A DNA stretch of 18,450 nt, from assembly GCA_023429985.1 (NCBI GenBank), contig JAEZCV010000027.1:1-18450 (forward strand), given 5' to 3'. The translations under genes and the position numbers were made by a program. The notes beneath the pieces were generated by a model. The model was not told the origin of the DNA. It was given only the letters and a program-made list of their open reading frames with translations, and ran no database searches. This document shows positions 6,657 through 13,558 of the stretch, piece by piece. Position 1 is the first letter of the stretch; each line of letters opens with the position of its first letter. The stretch is from Bacteroidota bacterium (GTDB lineage Bacteria; Bacteroidota; Bacteroidia; Chitinophagales; Chitinophagaceae).

Positions 6657-7046
6657 TTATCTCTTCGAGAACTGGAAGCTTCTGCGCGCTTTTTTCTTAC
6701 CGAACTTCTTACGTTCAACAGAACGCGGATCGCGCTTAAGCAAACCTGCAGCTTTTAAAGCCGGGCGGAACTCGGGGTTCAGGTCAATGAGTACGCGGGC
6801 AATACCCAGCATAGCTGCTTCAGCCTGTCCTTTCACACCACCACCGGCAGCATTGATCTTTACATCAAATTTGTCGGTTGCTTCAACCGCTTTAAGTGGT
6901 CTTTCCACCTGGTTTTGCAAATAAACCAGTGGGAAATATTGTTTATAGTCTTTATCGTTTACAGTAATGGTACCGGAACCGCGGGTAACAAAAACCCTTG
7001 TTACGGCTTCTTTACGGCGACCAACACTATTTTTTTGTTTCTCCAT
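6657..7046 (-). CDS. rpsI: Small-subunit ribosomal protein S9 (uS9)
   Basis: A 129-residue 30S protein whose C-terminal tail reaches the P-site tRNA. The opening VGRRKEAVTRV, the central GGGVKGQAEAAMLGIARVL and the basic ending RRSFQFSKR with the conserved terminal KR are diagnostic, and the length is standard. It lies 32 bp after rplM in the usual L13-S9 pair, so the two are co-transcribed. Confidence 0.98.
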   Translation of the reverse strand: MEKQKNSVGRRKEAVTRVFVTRGSGTITVNDKDYKQYFPLVYLQNQVERPLKAVEATDKFDVKINAAGGGVKGQAEAAMLGIARVLIDLNPEFRPALKAAGLLKRDPRSVERKKFGKKKARRSFQFSKR

Positions 7047-7078
7047 TGTCAGAGTTTTTTAGCAGGGGGCTGCTATAT

Positions 7079-7522
7079 TTAGATTTTTAGTTCTTTAGGT
7101 TGCTGAGCGGTATGAGGGTGTTGATCACCGGCATACACGAAAAGTTTTTTGTACATCTTACGTCCCAGGCGGTTTTTAGGAAGCATTCCTTTTACAGCCC
7201 TTTCGATAAGTACTTCGGGACGTCTTTTCTGAAGATCCCTGGCAACTTCTTCCCTGCGACCACCAGGATAACCTGTATAGCGGTCGTAGATCTTTTCGTC
7301 CATTTTGTTACCTGTAAGTTTCACTTTTTCTACGTTCGTAACGATCACAAAATCGCCACAATCTACGTGAGGGGTGTAATATGCCTTGTTCTTGCCGCGT
7401 AAGATCGCTGCAATACGAGAGCACATACGTCCCACGGTTTGATTGGTACCGTCCACAACGTACCAGTTGCGCTGAACGGTAGCCGCATTCGCATGTTTTG
7501 TTGTAAAATGTAATTTGCTCAT
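7079..7522 (-). CDS. rplM: Large-subunit ribosomal protein L13 (uL13)
   Basis: A 147-residue early-assembly protein of the 50S subunit. Recognised by RNWYVVDGTNQTVGRMCSRIA, the HVDCGDFVIVTNVEKVKLTGNK core, YDRYTGYPGG and AVKGMLPKNRLGRKMYKKLFVY. I use ATG at 7522 (MSKLHFTTKH). The in-frame ATG at 7570 would translate the structured leader and add 16 residues unlike the family. First gene of the rplM-rpsI-rpsB-tsf operon, with a promoter about 85-115 bp upstream. Confidence 0.97.
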   Translation of the reverse strand: MSKLHFTTKHANAATVQRNWYVVDGTNQTVGRMCSRIAAILRGKNKAYYTPHVDCGDFVIVTNVEKVKLTGNKMDEKIYDRYTGYPGGRREEVARDLQKRRPEVLIERAVKGMLPKNRLGRKMYKKLFVYAGDQHPHTAQQPKELKI

Positions 7523-7600
7523 TGCTGAAATTTTGCCCTTGGGGCGGTTAATAATTTCCGGCAGGGCCATCCCCCAACCGGCTCCTTCTTATTTAAGGAG
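7523..7600 (-). promoter_or_regulatory. Structured 5' leader of rplM (candidate ribosomal-protein leader)
   Basis: Between the predicted transcription start and the rplM ATG, the minus strand holds a hairpin CTCCTT/AAGGAG (7600-7595 with 7587-7582, 7-nt loop). Further complementary segments follow: CCGG twice, GCCCT with AGGGC, CGGTT with AACCG, and GGGG with CCCC. The last two pairs occur in an order that would make a pseudoknot if both formed. This density of pairing before a ribosomal-protein gene suggests autoregulation by L13, which is inference. Confidence 0.5.
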
Positions 7601-7603
7601 GCG

Positions 7604-7636
7604 CAAAAGTAGGTGATTATAGATATTGCACCCAAG
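7604..7636 (-). promoter_or_regulatory. Bacteroidota-type promoter for the rplM operon
   Basis: On the minus strand, TACTTTTG (7611-7604) matches the -7 consensus TAnnTTTG exactly. CTTG (7636-7633) lies 21 bp upstream, close to the -33 TTTG element. Transcription would begin near 7597, giving a leader of roughly 75 nt. Confidence 0.7.
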
Positions 7637-7673
7637 AAAATGAAGGTTAATTTTTTATCACGCCTTTGTAATA

Positions 7674-7688
7674 TATTGATAATCAATA
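7674..7688. promoter_or_regulatory. AT-rich inverted repeat, possible operator
   Basis: TATTGAT, one base, ATCAATA: 7-bp arms around a single central A. It lies about 40 bp upstream of the rplM -33 element, within the divergent region. Such a palindrome could bind a regulator, but in AT-rich DNA chance is a real alternative. Confidence 0.25.
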
Positions 7689-7730
7689 AAGATTTTGACT
7701 GAAAATTTTGATGGAAGTTGGTGAGAAGTG

Positions 7731-7826
7731 GTTTAGACGTTTAGTTGTTTAGACGTTTAGGCGTTTAGACGTTTAGTGGTTTAGACGTTTAGTCGTTTAG
7801 TCGTTTAGACGTTTAGTGGTTTAGTC
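7731..7826. repeat. Tandem array of twelve 8-bp units (GTTTAGNN)
   Basis: Twelve consecutive octamers without an indel all begin with GTTTAG. The last two bases run AC, TT, AC, GC, AC, TG, AC, TC, TC, AC, TG, TC. AC occurs at units 1, 3, 5, 7 and 10, which hints at an older 16-bp period. A decayed thirteenth unit follows. It lies in the divergent region between rplM and the secreted-protein gene and codes for nothing visible. Confidence 0.95.
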
Positions 7827-8120
7827 GTTTTTGTTGCCAGGTCATCCTTTAAGTTGTTTTGGATAGCTTATCGTGGCGACAAGGCCTGCCTTGTTCCTAC
7901 CATCAGCAACCCTTTATATAATAAGAATACTCATCCGGATTGCACACTAATTTTCCCACCTGCCAGCCAGATGGCAGTTATCTGATTGTTTATCTGCTCC
8001 ATAGGACATTTTCTTTATCAACCGTTGAAAAGGCAAAATCCTGCGTTGAGCAGGGATAAAAACAGGACTAAGGGTTTATAGTAGATTGTCTAAAAAAATC
8101 TAGGAAAAATACTTAGTAAA
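7827..8120. other. Intergenic stretch with no gene
   Basis: No credible coding frame lies here. It holds a small inverted repeat ACAAGG/CCTTGT (7879-7894) and an imperfect CTGCCA/TGGCAG palindrome (7960-7977, separate entry). The rest is AT-rich sequence leading to the promoter at 8125-8155. Confidence 0.6.
7959..7983. repeat. Imperfect copy of the CCTGCC palindromic repeat
   Basis: CTGCCA (7960-7965) and TGGCAG (7972-7977) pair around 6 bases and are followed by TTATCT. Read on the + strand it resembles the minus-strand reading of the 5470-5485 palindrome (CCTGCC, GCC, GGCAG, then TTATCT). It is therefore probably a diverged member of the same family in opposite orientation. Confidence 0.5.
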
Positions 8121-8124
8121 ACAC

Positions 8125-8155
8125 TTGCATTTACGTATTTTCCACATTATGTTTG
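8125..8155 (+). promoter_or_regulatory. Bacteroidota-type promoter for the T9SS cargo gene
   Basis: TATGTTTG at 8148-8155 matches the -7 consensus TAnnTTTG exactly, and TTG at 8125-8127 lies 20 bp upstream as a -33 element. Transcription would start near 8162, leaving an AT-rich untranslated leader of about 90 nt before the ATG at 8254. Confidence 0.7.
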
Positions 8156-8253
8156 CAGCTCATAAGGGTTTTATTTAGATTTATTAAATGAATCCTTTAG
8201 ATTTTAATCCCAACCCACTGAATGCCTGATAAGGGTATTCCTAAAAAACTGAA

Positions 8254-9912
8254 ATGAAAACTGCTTACACACTTGCTTTTGCGGCACTATCTGCCCTGCT
8301 TTTATCTACTTACTCAGTAAAAGCTACTAATTACACGAATTACGGAAATTCCACAGGATATTATTTAAACAGTGGAGATACATTAAGGATCGTTTCCGGC
8401 ACCTACACAGGAGCCATAGCGCAACTTTCGCACGGAGCTGTAATTATTATTGAAGAAAATGCAGTTTTTTCTCCAGTCACCCTTAATATGTGGGCACCTG
8501 CCGGAAAGATCATCAACCATGGCAGCGCCAACTTCAAAGGCATGGGAATAGGCGGAGGCTTTGAACTGGTAAATAACAAAATTGCCAGCGTAGCCGGAAG
8601 CATGAGTTTTTATAACGGTGGTGTAAAAAAACTTACCAATAATACCGGTGCCGAACTCACTATAAACGGATCTTTAAATGCTGATGATTTTACTAACATA
8701 ATAAATAGTGGAACTATCATTACTACCGGCAGTTTCAATTTATATACTGCCACAAGCACTCTTCAAAACTCTGGATTGATAACAGTAGGTGGAAGTTTAA
8801 GCTCAAACGGACAACTTGAAAACACCAATATAATCAGGGTGTCTGGCAGTTTTAATTACTGGAACGGAACACTTTCCAATACGGGTGCCATTACTCCTGA
8901 AGGAAGTTTTTCTATCAGTCCGGGCATGACATATACCAATAATTGCAGACTGATCACAAAAGGCCCCATCAATAACAATGGTACTTTAATTAATAATGGA
9001 CTGTTATGGGCAGGAACCACCAACACTTCGGCCGATAAGATCACAAATTCAGGAACCATTATCAATGGTGGAAATGCAAAGATCAGGATGGTAGATTTTA
9101 CCAATTACGGGCATGTAACCGGCGGAGGCTATGTTTATACTTCCGGTGCAACATTATTAGGAAGCAATGGCAGCCTGGGAGTAGCAGGAATTACTTCCGA
9201 CACCATCAGGTTTTTTGATGCCACAAGGAGCAATGCTACACGGTTTTTCGATACACAATGGGGAACAGTAATGCCCAATGCCAGGTTTGAAGTTTTTGCA
9301 GCCCCGGACAGCATAGAAATGCCTTTAGGATGTTCTGATGTATTTAAAGGGATGGCTTCTATTCCACTGCCGGTGAAGTTTAATTATTTCTATGTGAAGA
9401 TGGTGAACGATCAGCCGGTTTTACACTGGAGCGCAGAATTTGAACAGGATATGCAGTTTGAAATTCAGCGCAGTTATAAAAATGGATTCAGCACAATTGC
9501 CCGTGTTAGCTCTAACAATACTGCTGCTTACAGTTATACTGATAAAGATGCAGACCTTTCATCTTCAGATATCCTATACCGAATTAAAGGAACCAGTGCA
9601 GTGGATGGTGCTGTAAAGTATACGACAGTGCATATCATCAAGGGCAAAGAAAAAAAGATCGCTATTTCAGTTTATCCTAATCCGTCTATGGGAGAAACAA
9701 ATGTTTCATATACATCGGAGCAGGCAGAAGTTGTAATGATTCGCATAAAAGCAATCAATGGCCAGCAATTATTCCTGCGCAATTTCAAAGCAGAAAAAGG
9801 AGCCAACCGCTTTGTATTAAGTGAAACTAAAAACTTACAATCAGGTATTTATTTTATAGAGATGATCAAAGGAACTGAGATCATTGCTTCTGAAAAATTT
9901 ATCCGCAGATAA
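8254..9912 (+). CDS. T9SS-secreted repeat protein with C-terminal sorting domain
   Basis: A 552-residue exported protein, probably anchored at the cell surface or released. A signal peptide covers about residues 1-24 (ending SVKA). Residues of roughly 110-300 consist of Gly/Ser/Asn-rich repeats with a period near 22: NSGTIITTGSFN, NSGLITVGGSLS, NTNIIRVSGSFN and NTGAITPEGSFS. This pattern is expected for a parallel beta-helix. A linker domain starting LPVKFNYFYVK, with VLHWSAEFEQDMQFEIQRS, is of the kind commonly found before type A sorting domains. The last 80 residues begin VYPNPSMGETNVSY and contain SGIYFIEM near the end, matching the Por secretion C-terminal domain. Adhesion or matrix formation is a reasonable guess, and no catalytic motif is visible. 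Confidence 0.88.
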   Translation: MKTAYTLAFAALSALLLSTYSVKATNYTNYGNSTGYYLNSGDTLRIVSGTYTGAIAQLSHGAVIIIEENAVFSPVTLNMWAPAGKIINHGSANFKGMGIGGGFELVNNKIASVAGSMSFYNGGVKKLTNNTGAELTINGSLNADDFTNIINSGTIITTGSFNLYTATSTLQNSGLITVGGSLSSNGQLENTNIIRVSGSFNYWNGTLSNTGAITPEGSFSISPGMTYTNNCRLITKGPINNNGTLINNGLLWAGTTNTSADKITNSGTIINGGNAKIRMVDFTNYGHVTGGGYVYTSGATLLGSNGSLGVAGITSDTIRFFDATRSNATRFFDTQWGTVMPNARFEVFAAPDSIEMPLGCSDVFKGMASIPLPVKFNYFYVKMVNDQPVLHWSAEFEQDMQFEIQRSYKNGFSTIARVSSNNTAAYSYTDKDADLSSSDILYRIKGTSAVDGAVKYTTVHIIKGKEKKIAISVYPNPSMGETNVSYTSEQAEVVMIRIKAINGQQLFLRNFKAEKGANRFVLSETKNLQSGIYFIEMIKGTEIIASEKFIRR

Positions 9913-9950
9913 TTCTGTTCTAAGTAAGAAGAACTTATTTTCATTGCCTG

Positions 9951-10733
9951 ATGGCAGAAATAAGAACTGTTGAAATTATAAGGTATATAGCTCCCCTTCG
10001 TGAGGGGGGCTCTTTGCCTGCTATAGTGGAGGCGGATGATGGTTTTAATTATGTTTTGAAATTTCGCGGTGCGGGCCAGGGACTGCGTGCTTTGATAGCC
10101 GAATTAATAGGTGGTGAAATGGCAAGAGCCGCAGGATTAAAAATGCCGGAAATAGTTTTTGCCAATGTAGATCCTGCCTTTGGCAGAACAGAACCCGATG
10201 AAGAAATACAGGATCTTTTGAAAGCCAGTGCAGGGCTTAATCTTGCGGTACATTATTTATCAGGCGCCATAAGTTTCGATCCTTCCGTAAATAAAGTTGA
10301 TGCAATTACTGCATCAAAAATCGTATGGCTCGATTGCATGCTGATGAACGTTGACCGCACGGCCAGGAACACCAACATGCTGATGTGGCAAAAAGAATTG
10401 TGGCTGATAGATCATGGAGCTTCCTTATATTTTCACCACAGTACTACCGACTGGAAAGAAGCAAGTGTGCGGCCCTTTCAACTGGTTAAAGATCATGTAC
10501 TGCTTGCTGCTGCTTCGGAACTTGAAAGCACAGACAAAACAATGAGAGAAATCTTTACTCCCAGGCTTATATCTTCAATTGTTCAACTTATTCCTGCTGA
10601 ATGGTTATCGGGTAGGGAAAATGCCAATGCAGAAACTAACAGGGATATGTACCTGAATTTTCTTTTGAACAGGATCAATAATTCTTCCATTTTTTTAAAC
10701 CAGGCTGCGGATGCAAGAAAAGCTGTTATATGA
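9951..10733 (+). CDS. HipA-like kinase family protein
   Basis: A 260-residue cytoplasmic protein resembling the compact HipA-like kinase family, shorter than classical HipA (about 440). Kinase landmarks are the beta-3 lysine K37 in YVLKFRG, a possible helix-C glutamate (E51), the catalytic loop NVDRTARNTNML at 133-144 with D135 and N140, and the metal-binding D154 in LWLIDHGAS. All core residues appear present, so it may be active. The target is unknown: HipA phosphorylates glutamyl-tRNA synthetase, but that cannot be transferred here. No HipB-type antitoxin precedes it. The next gene, DUF3037, overlaps its 3' end by 23 bp. It lies 38 bp after the T9SS gene, with no convincing promoter or terminator between. 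Confidence 0.82.
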   Translation: MAEIRTVEIIRYIAPLREGGSLPAIVEADDGFNYVLKFRGAGQGLRALIAELIGGEMARAAGLKMPEIVFANVDPAFGRTEPDEEIQDLLKASAGLNLAVHYLSGAISFDPSVNKVDAITASKIVWLDCMLMNVDRTARNTNMLMWQKELWLIDHGASLYFHHSTTDWKEASVRPFQLVKDHVLLAAASELESTDKTMREIFTPRLISSIVQLIPAEWLSGRENANAETNRDMYLNFLLNRINNSSIFLNQAADARKAVI

Positions 10734-11094
10734 ATACGCTGTAATTCGCATTGTGCCCCGTGTTGAAAGGGAGGAATTTATGAATGTGGGCATTGTATTG
10801 TATTGTCGTGATATTAAATTCCTGCAATGTAAGTTTATGGTGAATGAAAAGAAACTGAAAGCTTTATGTGTTGATCTTGATTGTGACGAAGTGAAAGAAC
10901 ACCTGCAGTCGTTTGAAAGGATAAGTAAAGGCGATAAAAATGGCGGGCCCATTGCAACACTTGATCCGGCATCGCGGTTTCGCTGGCTCACCGCAACAAG
11001 AAGTACCGTGGTACAAACATCCAAAGTACACCCGGGATTCACTTCAGATATCAATGAAACGCTCGAAAAATTATTCAGAGAATTAGTTGCTTAA
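10711..11094 (+). CDS. DUF3037 family protein
   Basis: A small 127-residue protein matching my recollection of DUF3037. The N-terminal YEYAVIRIVPRVEREEFMNVG is the family hallmark, followed by GIVLYCRD and the later PASRFRWLTATRSTVVQ segment. The start at 10711 is supported by that conserved beginning, which forces a 23-bp overlap with the kinase-like gene. The overlap suggests translational coupling and a functional pair. The function is unknown. Inhibitor, adaptor or substrate of the kinase are all possible. Confidence 0.85.
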   Translation: MQEKLLYEYAVIRIVPRVEREEFMNVGIVLYCRDIKFLQCKFMVNEKKLKALCVDLDCDEVKEHLQSFERISKGDKNGGPIATLDPASRFRWLTATRSTVVQTSKVHPGFTSDINETLEKLFRELVA

Positions 11095-11108
11095 TTTATT
11101 TTAAGAAA

Positions 11109-11717
11109 ATGACAGAAGCCATTCAACCACTAGGAAGAAAAGTATTTGGTGACCCTGCTAATGCAGGCAATGTTATGTACGAACAGGAAGCCATGCAAAT
11201 GCTTACTGATTGGGTAAGCAATGAAAAATTACAATTACATATGAAGCAGGTGGCTGCTGTAATGAAAGCATGGGCTTTGGAAAAAGAAAATTTACCCAAA
11301 GAAGAAGCGCATAAATGGTGGCTTGCAGGTTTGCTTCATGATGCCGACTGGGAAAAACATCCGGATGATCATTGCAGGATCATAATAGAAGAACTGGAAA
11401 GGAGGAATATTGATCCTTCGATAATACAATGTATTGCTTCTCATGGCCCGCGGCATTTTGGTGTAGAGCCTCAGGCGAAAATGGACAAAATGATTTATCT
11501 GGTTGATGAACTTTCGGGGTTCATACATGCTGCTGCACTTGTGAGGCCTGCAAAATATGAAGGCATGGATGTGAAAAGTGTAATGAAAAAATTAAAGACA
11601 CCTGCTTTTGCTGCGCAGGTGAGCAGGGATGATATAAAAGATGCTTCGGAAAAAGCCGGTATTGAAATGGAAGAGATCATTCCATTTATTATAGAACATC
11701 AAAAAGATATTGCATAA
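11109..11717 (+). CDS. HD-domain hydrolase
   Basis: A 202-residue predicted phosphohydrolase of the HD superfamily (COG2316-like). The metal-ligand pattern is H44, H77-D78 in GLLHDADW, and D133 in YLVDELSGFIHA. The intervening CIASHG (109-113) and the KYEGMDVKSVMKKLKTPAFA stretch are typical of this subgroup. The substrate is unknown, with nucleotides or phosphorylated small molecules usual for the fold. It follows the DUF3037 gene by 14 bp and is probably in the same transcript. Confidence 0.85.
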   Translation: MTEAIQPLGRKVFGDPANAGNVMYEQEAMQMLTDWVSNEKLQLHMKQVAAVMKAWALEKENLPKEEAHKWWLAGLLHDADWEKHPDDHCRIIIEELERRNIDPSIIQCIASHGPRHFGVEPQAKMDKMIYLVDELSGFIHAAALVRPAKYEGMDVKSVMKKLKTPAFAAQVSRDDIKDASEKAGIEMEEIIPFIIEHQKDIA

Positions 11718-11743
11718 AAAAACCGTTCACAATGTGAACGGTT
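11716..11743 (-). terminator. Hairpin terminator of the SusC/SusD operon
   Basis: A perfect 10-bp stem (AACCGTTCAC, 11721-11730, with GTGAACGGTT, 11734-11743) has a 3-nt loop. On the minus strand it is followed by seven T (11722-11716), so it should end the glycan-uptake operon efficiently. On the + strand the U tract is poor (CAATAAAATT), so termination of the HD gene from the other side may be weak. Confidence 0.88.
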
Positions 11744-11763
11744 CAATAAAATTATTGTTATAG

Positions 11764-13542
11764 TTAATTGATGGTTACTGTTTGGGCATATTCATCAAGA
11801 ACTATAGTATACGATCCTGAAGTTGCCGGTGTTTTAAAATTATCACTTCCATCCCATCTCATTGGTTTTGGAGTTCCTGTGGCTGTACTTCCACCACTTG
11901 CATCTTCATAATCAAAAGCGCCCCAGGCATCACCTGCAAGGAATTTAATATCTTTTCCTGCTACCAGGTCGAGTGTGATTTGCCATTTACCATCGCCCAT
12001 ATAGGTCATTTGCGGACTTGCACCGGGATCCCAGGCATTTACGCCCTGGATTCCATCACCCACCACACGCATTTGAGCTGCCGAATTCAATATGTATTTT
12101 ACAACCTGCAATTCGGTACCATCCCAAATGGCGCGCACTCTACCAGTACTACCTGTATTTTCAAGGTTATCGCCGTTACCTGTATAATCAAGTAATCCGT
12201 CGGATGCACCTTTACCCCACCATCTTGCTTTATCTACCGTGCTGTTGTCCCAGGCCGGTCCATCATGGAATTTAAAAATATCACCGGCAGTCATATCAGT
12301 AATGATCATGAAGCGGTTCCTTGCTATTAATGATCCGAAAACAGGATTTGCCGGATCCCATCCCTGCAAACTACCTACAAGGCCTACCTGTTTTTCCTGA
12401 ACGTATGCCATGTTATTTTCCAGGTCAATCGTTAAACGGTAAACACCTGCATTAGGAACCTGGAAGTTGCCTCCCTGGTTATAACCTGTGGTATATCCTG
12501 CCCCGGAAGTACCTGCATTTCCATAACCAGAACCCCAATCGCCAACTGTTCTGAAAAATTTGAATTCATCGGTTGCATTCAATCTAACATAAGAGTAAAA
12601 AACTTTACCCTGCCTGCCTGGCGCTTTGTCTGCTATCATTTCCAATGGATTATTTATATCCCATCCATTGATAGAACCTACAAGAAACATACGTACCAGA
12701 CGAACAATGTTTAGTTCGTTAACATACATCGCATTCAACTCGAAATTTCCTGAAGTAGCAATAACAGTCCATTCCAGGTTAGCCACCTGGCTGGGATCTG
12801 AAAGCCCGGCTGCAGTTAATGAATCACTTATATCCTTATATGAAATGGCAACCGTTGTATCGGTTCCATTATTTCCTGGAGTGATTGAAAACAGCGGGTT
12901 GCTAAAATTGCCGCCTTCTTCAATAAATACAACTTTATAAGTAACAGGGTTTGCAGGATTACCACCAATAGCTTTTTGCCAGTAAAAATTAATTGAATCG
13001 GCAGTAGATGTTGGATTGATCTCCAGGTTGGCTGCTGAACTCAAAGGACCATAGATTTTAAATGGCGCTATACCATCTCCCATTCTTTGAATGCGAATGA
13101 AAAAAGATTCATCTGCTCTTTTAATGGTTGAACCATTATCGGCAACAACGGACCAAACAAAATCGGTTGCAGCATTGTCGGCAATTCCATTGGCCTGCAG
13201 AATACTATCAACCTGGTAGTGTGTTAAGGTTAAAGTTGTAGCCAGCCCGTTATTATCCGATGGAATTGAAAACAAAGGCTGGTCGAGATTACCTCCATTT
13301 TGCGGCGCCACTACCCATTTATAAGTTGGCAGAACATCTATTCCAGGTTTTGCAGCTGTCCAGGATATTTGAACAGTTGCTCCCGGAGTAGCTGAATTTA
13401 AAAACAGGTTGGTTCCGGTTGCAGGACCAAGCATTCGAAATGTGCCCAGGCCTTCACCGGTAACTGTTGTATCAAAATCGGTTTTTTTACAGGCCTGGAG
13501 CAGGACCATTGCAAGAACCGGTAACAGCAATAATTTTTTCAT
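11764..13542 (-). CDS. SusE/SusF-like outer-membrane glycan-binding lipoprotein
   Basis: A 592-residue surface lipoprotein. The signal peptide ends at lipobox Cys18 (LLQACKK). Two SusE-type Ig-like domains follow (about 33-152 and 157-282). Each has a GxxxPLFSI segment, an allied block (DSILQANGI and DSLTAAGLS) and a W-T/S-V strand. Three C-terminal modules begin at about 285 (MFLVGSINGWD), 386 (VGLVGSLQGWD) and 491 (MRVVGDGIQGVNAWD), as in the starch-binding CBM-like modules of SusE and SusF. Each contains FKFF/FKFH/IKFL strands. It is expected to hold glycan at the cell surface near SusC/SusD. Last gene of the operon, 16 bp after the preceding gene and just before the terminator. Confidence 0.88.
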   Translation of the reverse strand: MKKLLLLPVLAMVLLQACKKTDFDTTVTGEGLGTFRMLGPATGTNLFLNSATPGATVQISWTAAKPGIDVLPTYKWVVAPQNGGNLDQPLFSIPSDNNGLATTLTLTHYQVDSILQANGIADNAATDFVWSVVADNGSTIKRADESFFIRIQRMGDGIAPFKIYGPLSSAANLEINPTSTADSINFYWQKAIGGNPANPVTYKVVFIEEGGNFSNPLFSITPGNNGTDTTVAISYKDISDSLTAAGLSDPSQVANLEWTVIATSGNFELNAMYVNELNIVRLVRMFLVGSINGWDINNPLEMIADKAPGRQGKVFYSYVRLNATDEFKFFRTVGDWGSGYGNAGTSGAGYTTGYNQGGNFQVPNAGVYRLTIDLENNMAYVQEKQVGLVGSLQGWDPANPVFGSLIARNRFMIITDMTAGDIFKFHDGPAWDNSTVDKARWWGKGASDGLLDYTGNGDNLENTGSTGRVRAIWDGTELQVVKYILNSAAQMRVVGDGIQGVNAWDPGASPQMTYMGDGKWQITLDLVAGKDIKFLAGDAWGAFDYEDASGGSTATGTPKPMRWDGSDNFKTPATSGSYTIVLDEYAQTVTIN

Positions 13543-13558
13543 ATAATCAATTTGATAA

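Noticed and set aside
7523..7570. N-terminal extension of L13 from an ATG at 7570
   Set aside because: L13 does not carry these 16 residues, and the DNA is better explained as a structured leader.
7731..7826. CRISPR array
   Set aside because: Units are 8 bp with a 2-bp variable part. There are no spacers of 25-40 bp and no cas genes.
9917..9945. Terminator after the T9SS gene
   Set aside because: The hairpin GTTCT/AGAAC has only 5 bp with an 8-nt AT-rich loop and a broken U tract, too weak to call.
9951..10733. Classical HipBA toxin-antitoxin system
   Set aside because: The kinase-like protein is much shorter than HipA and no helix-turn-helix antitoxin gene precedes it. Only a HipA-like label is supported.
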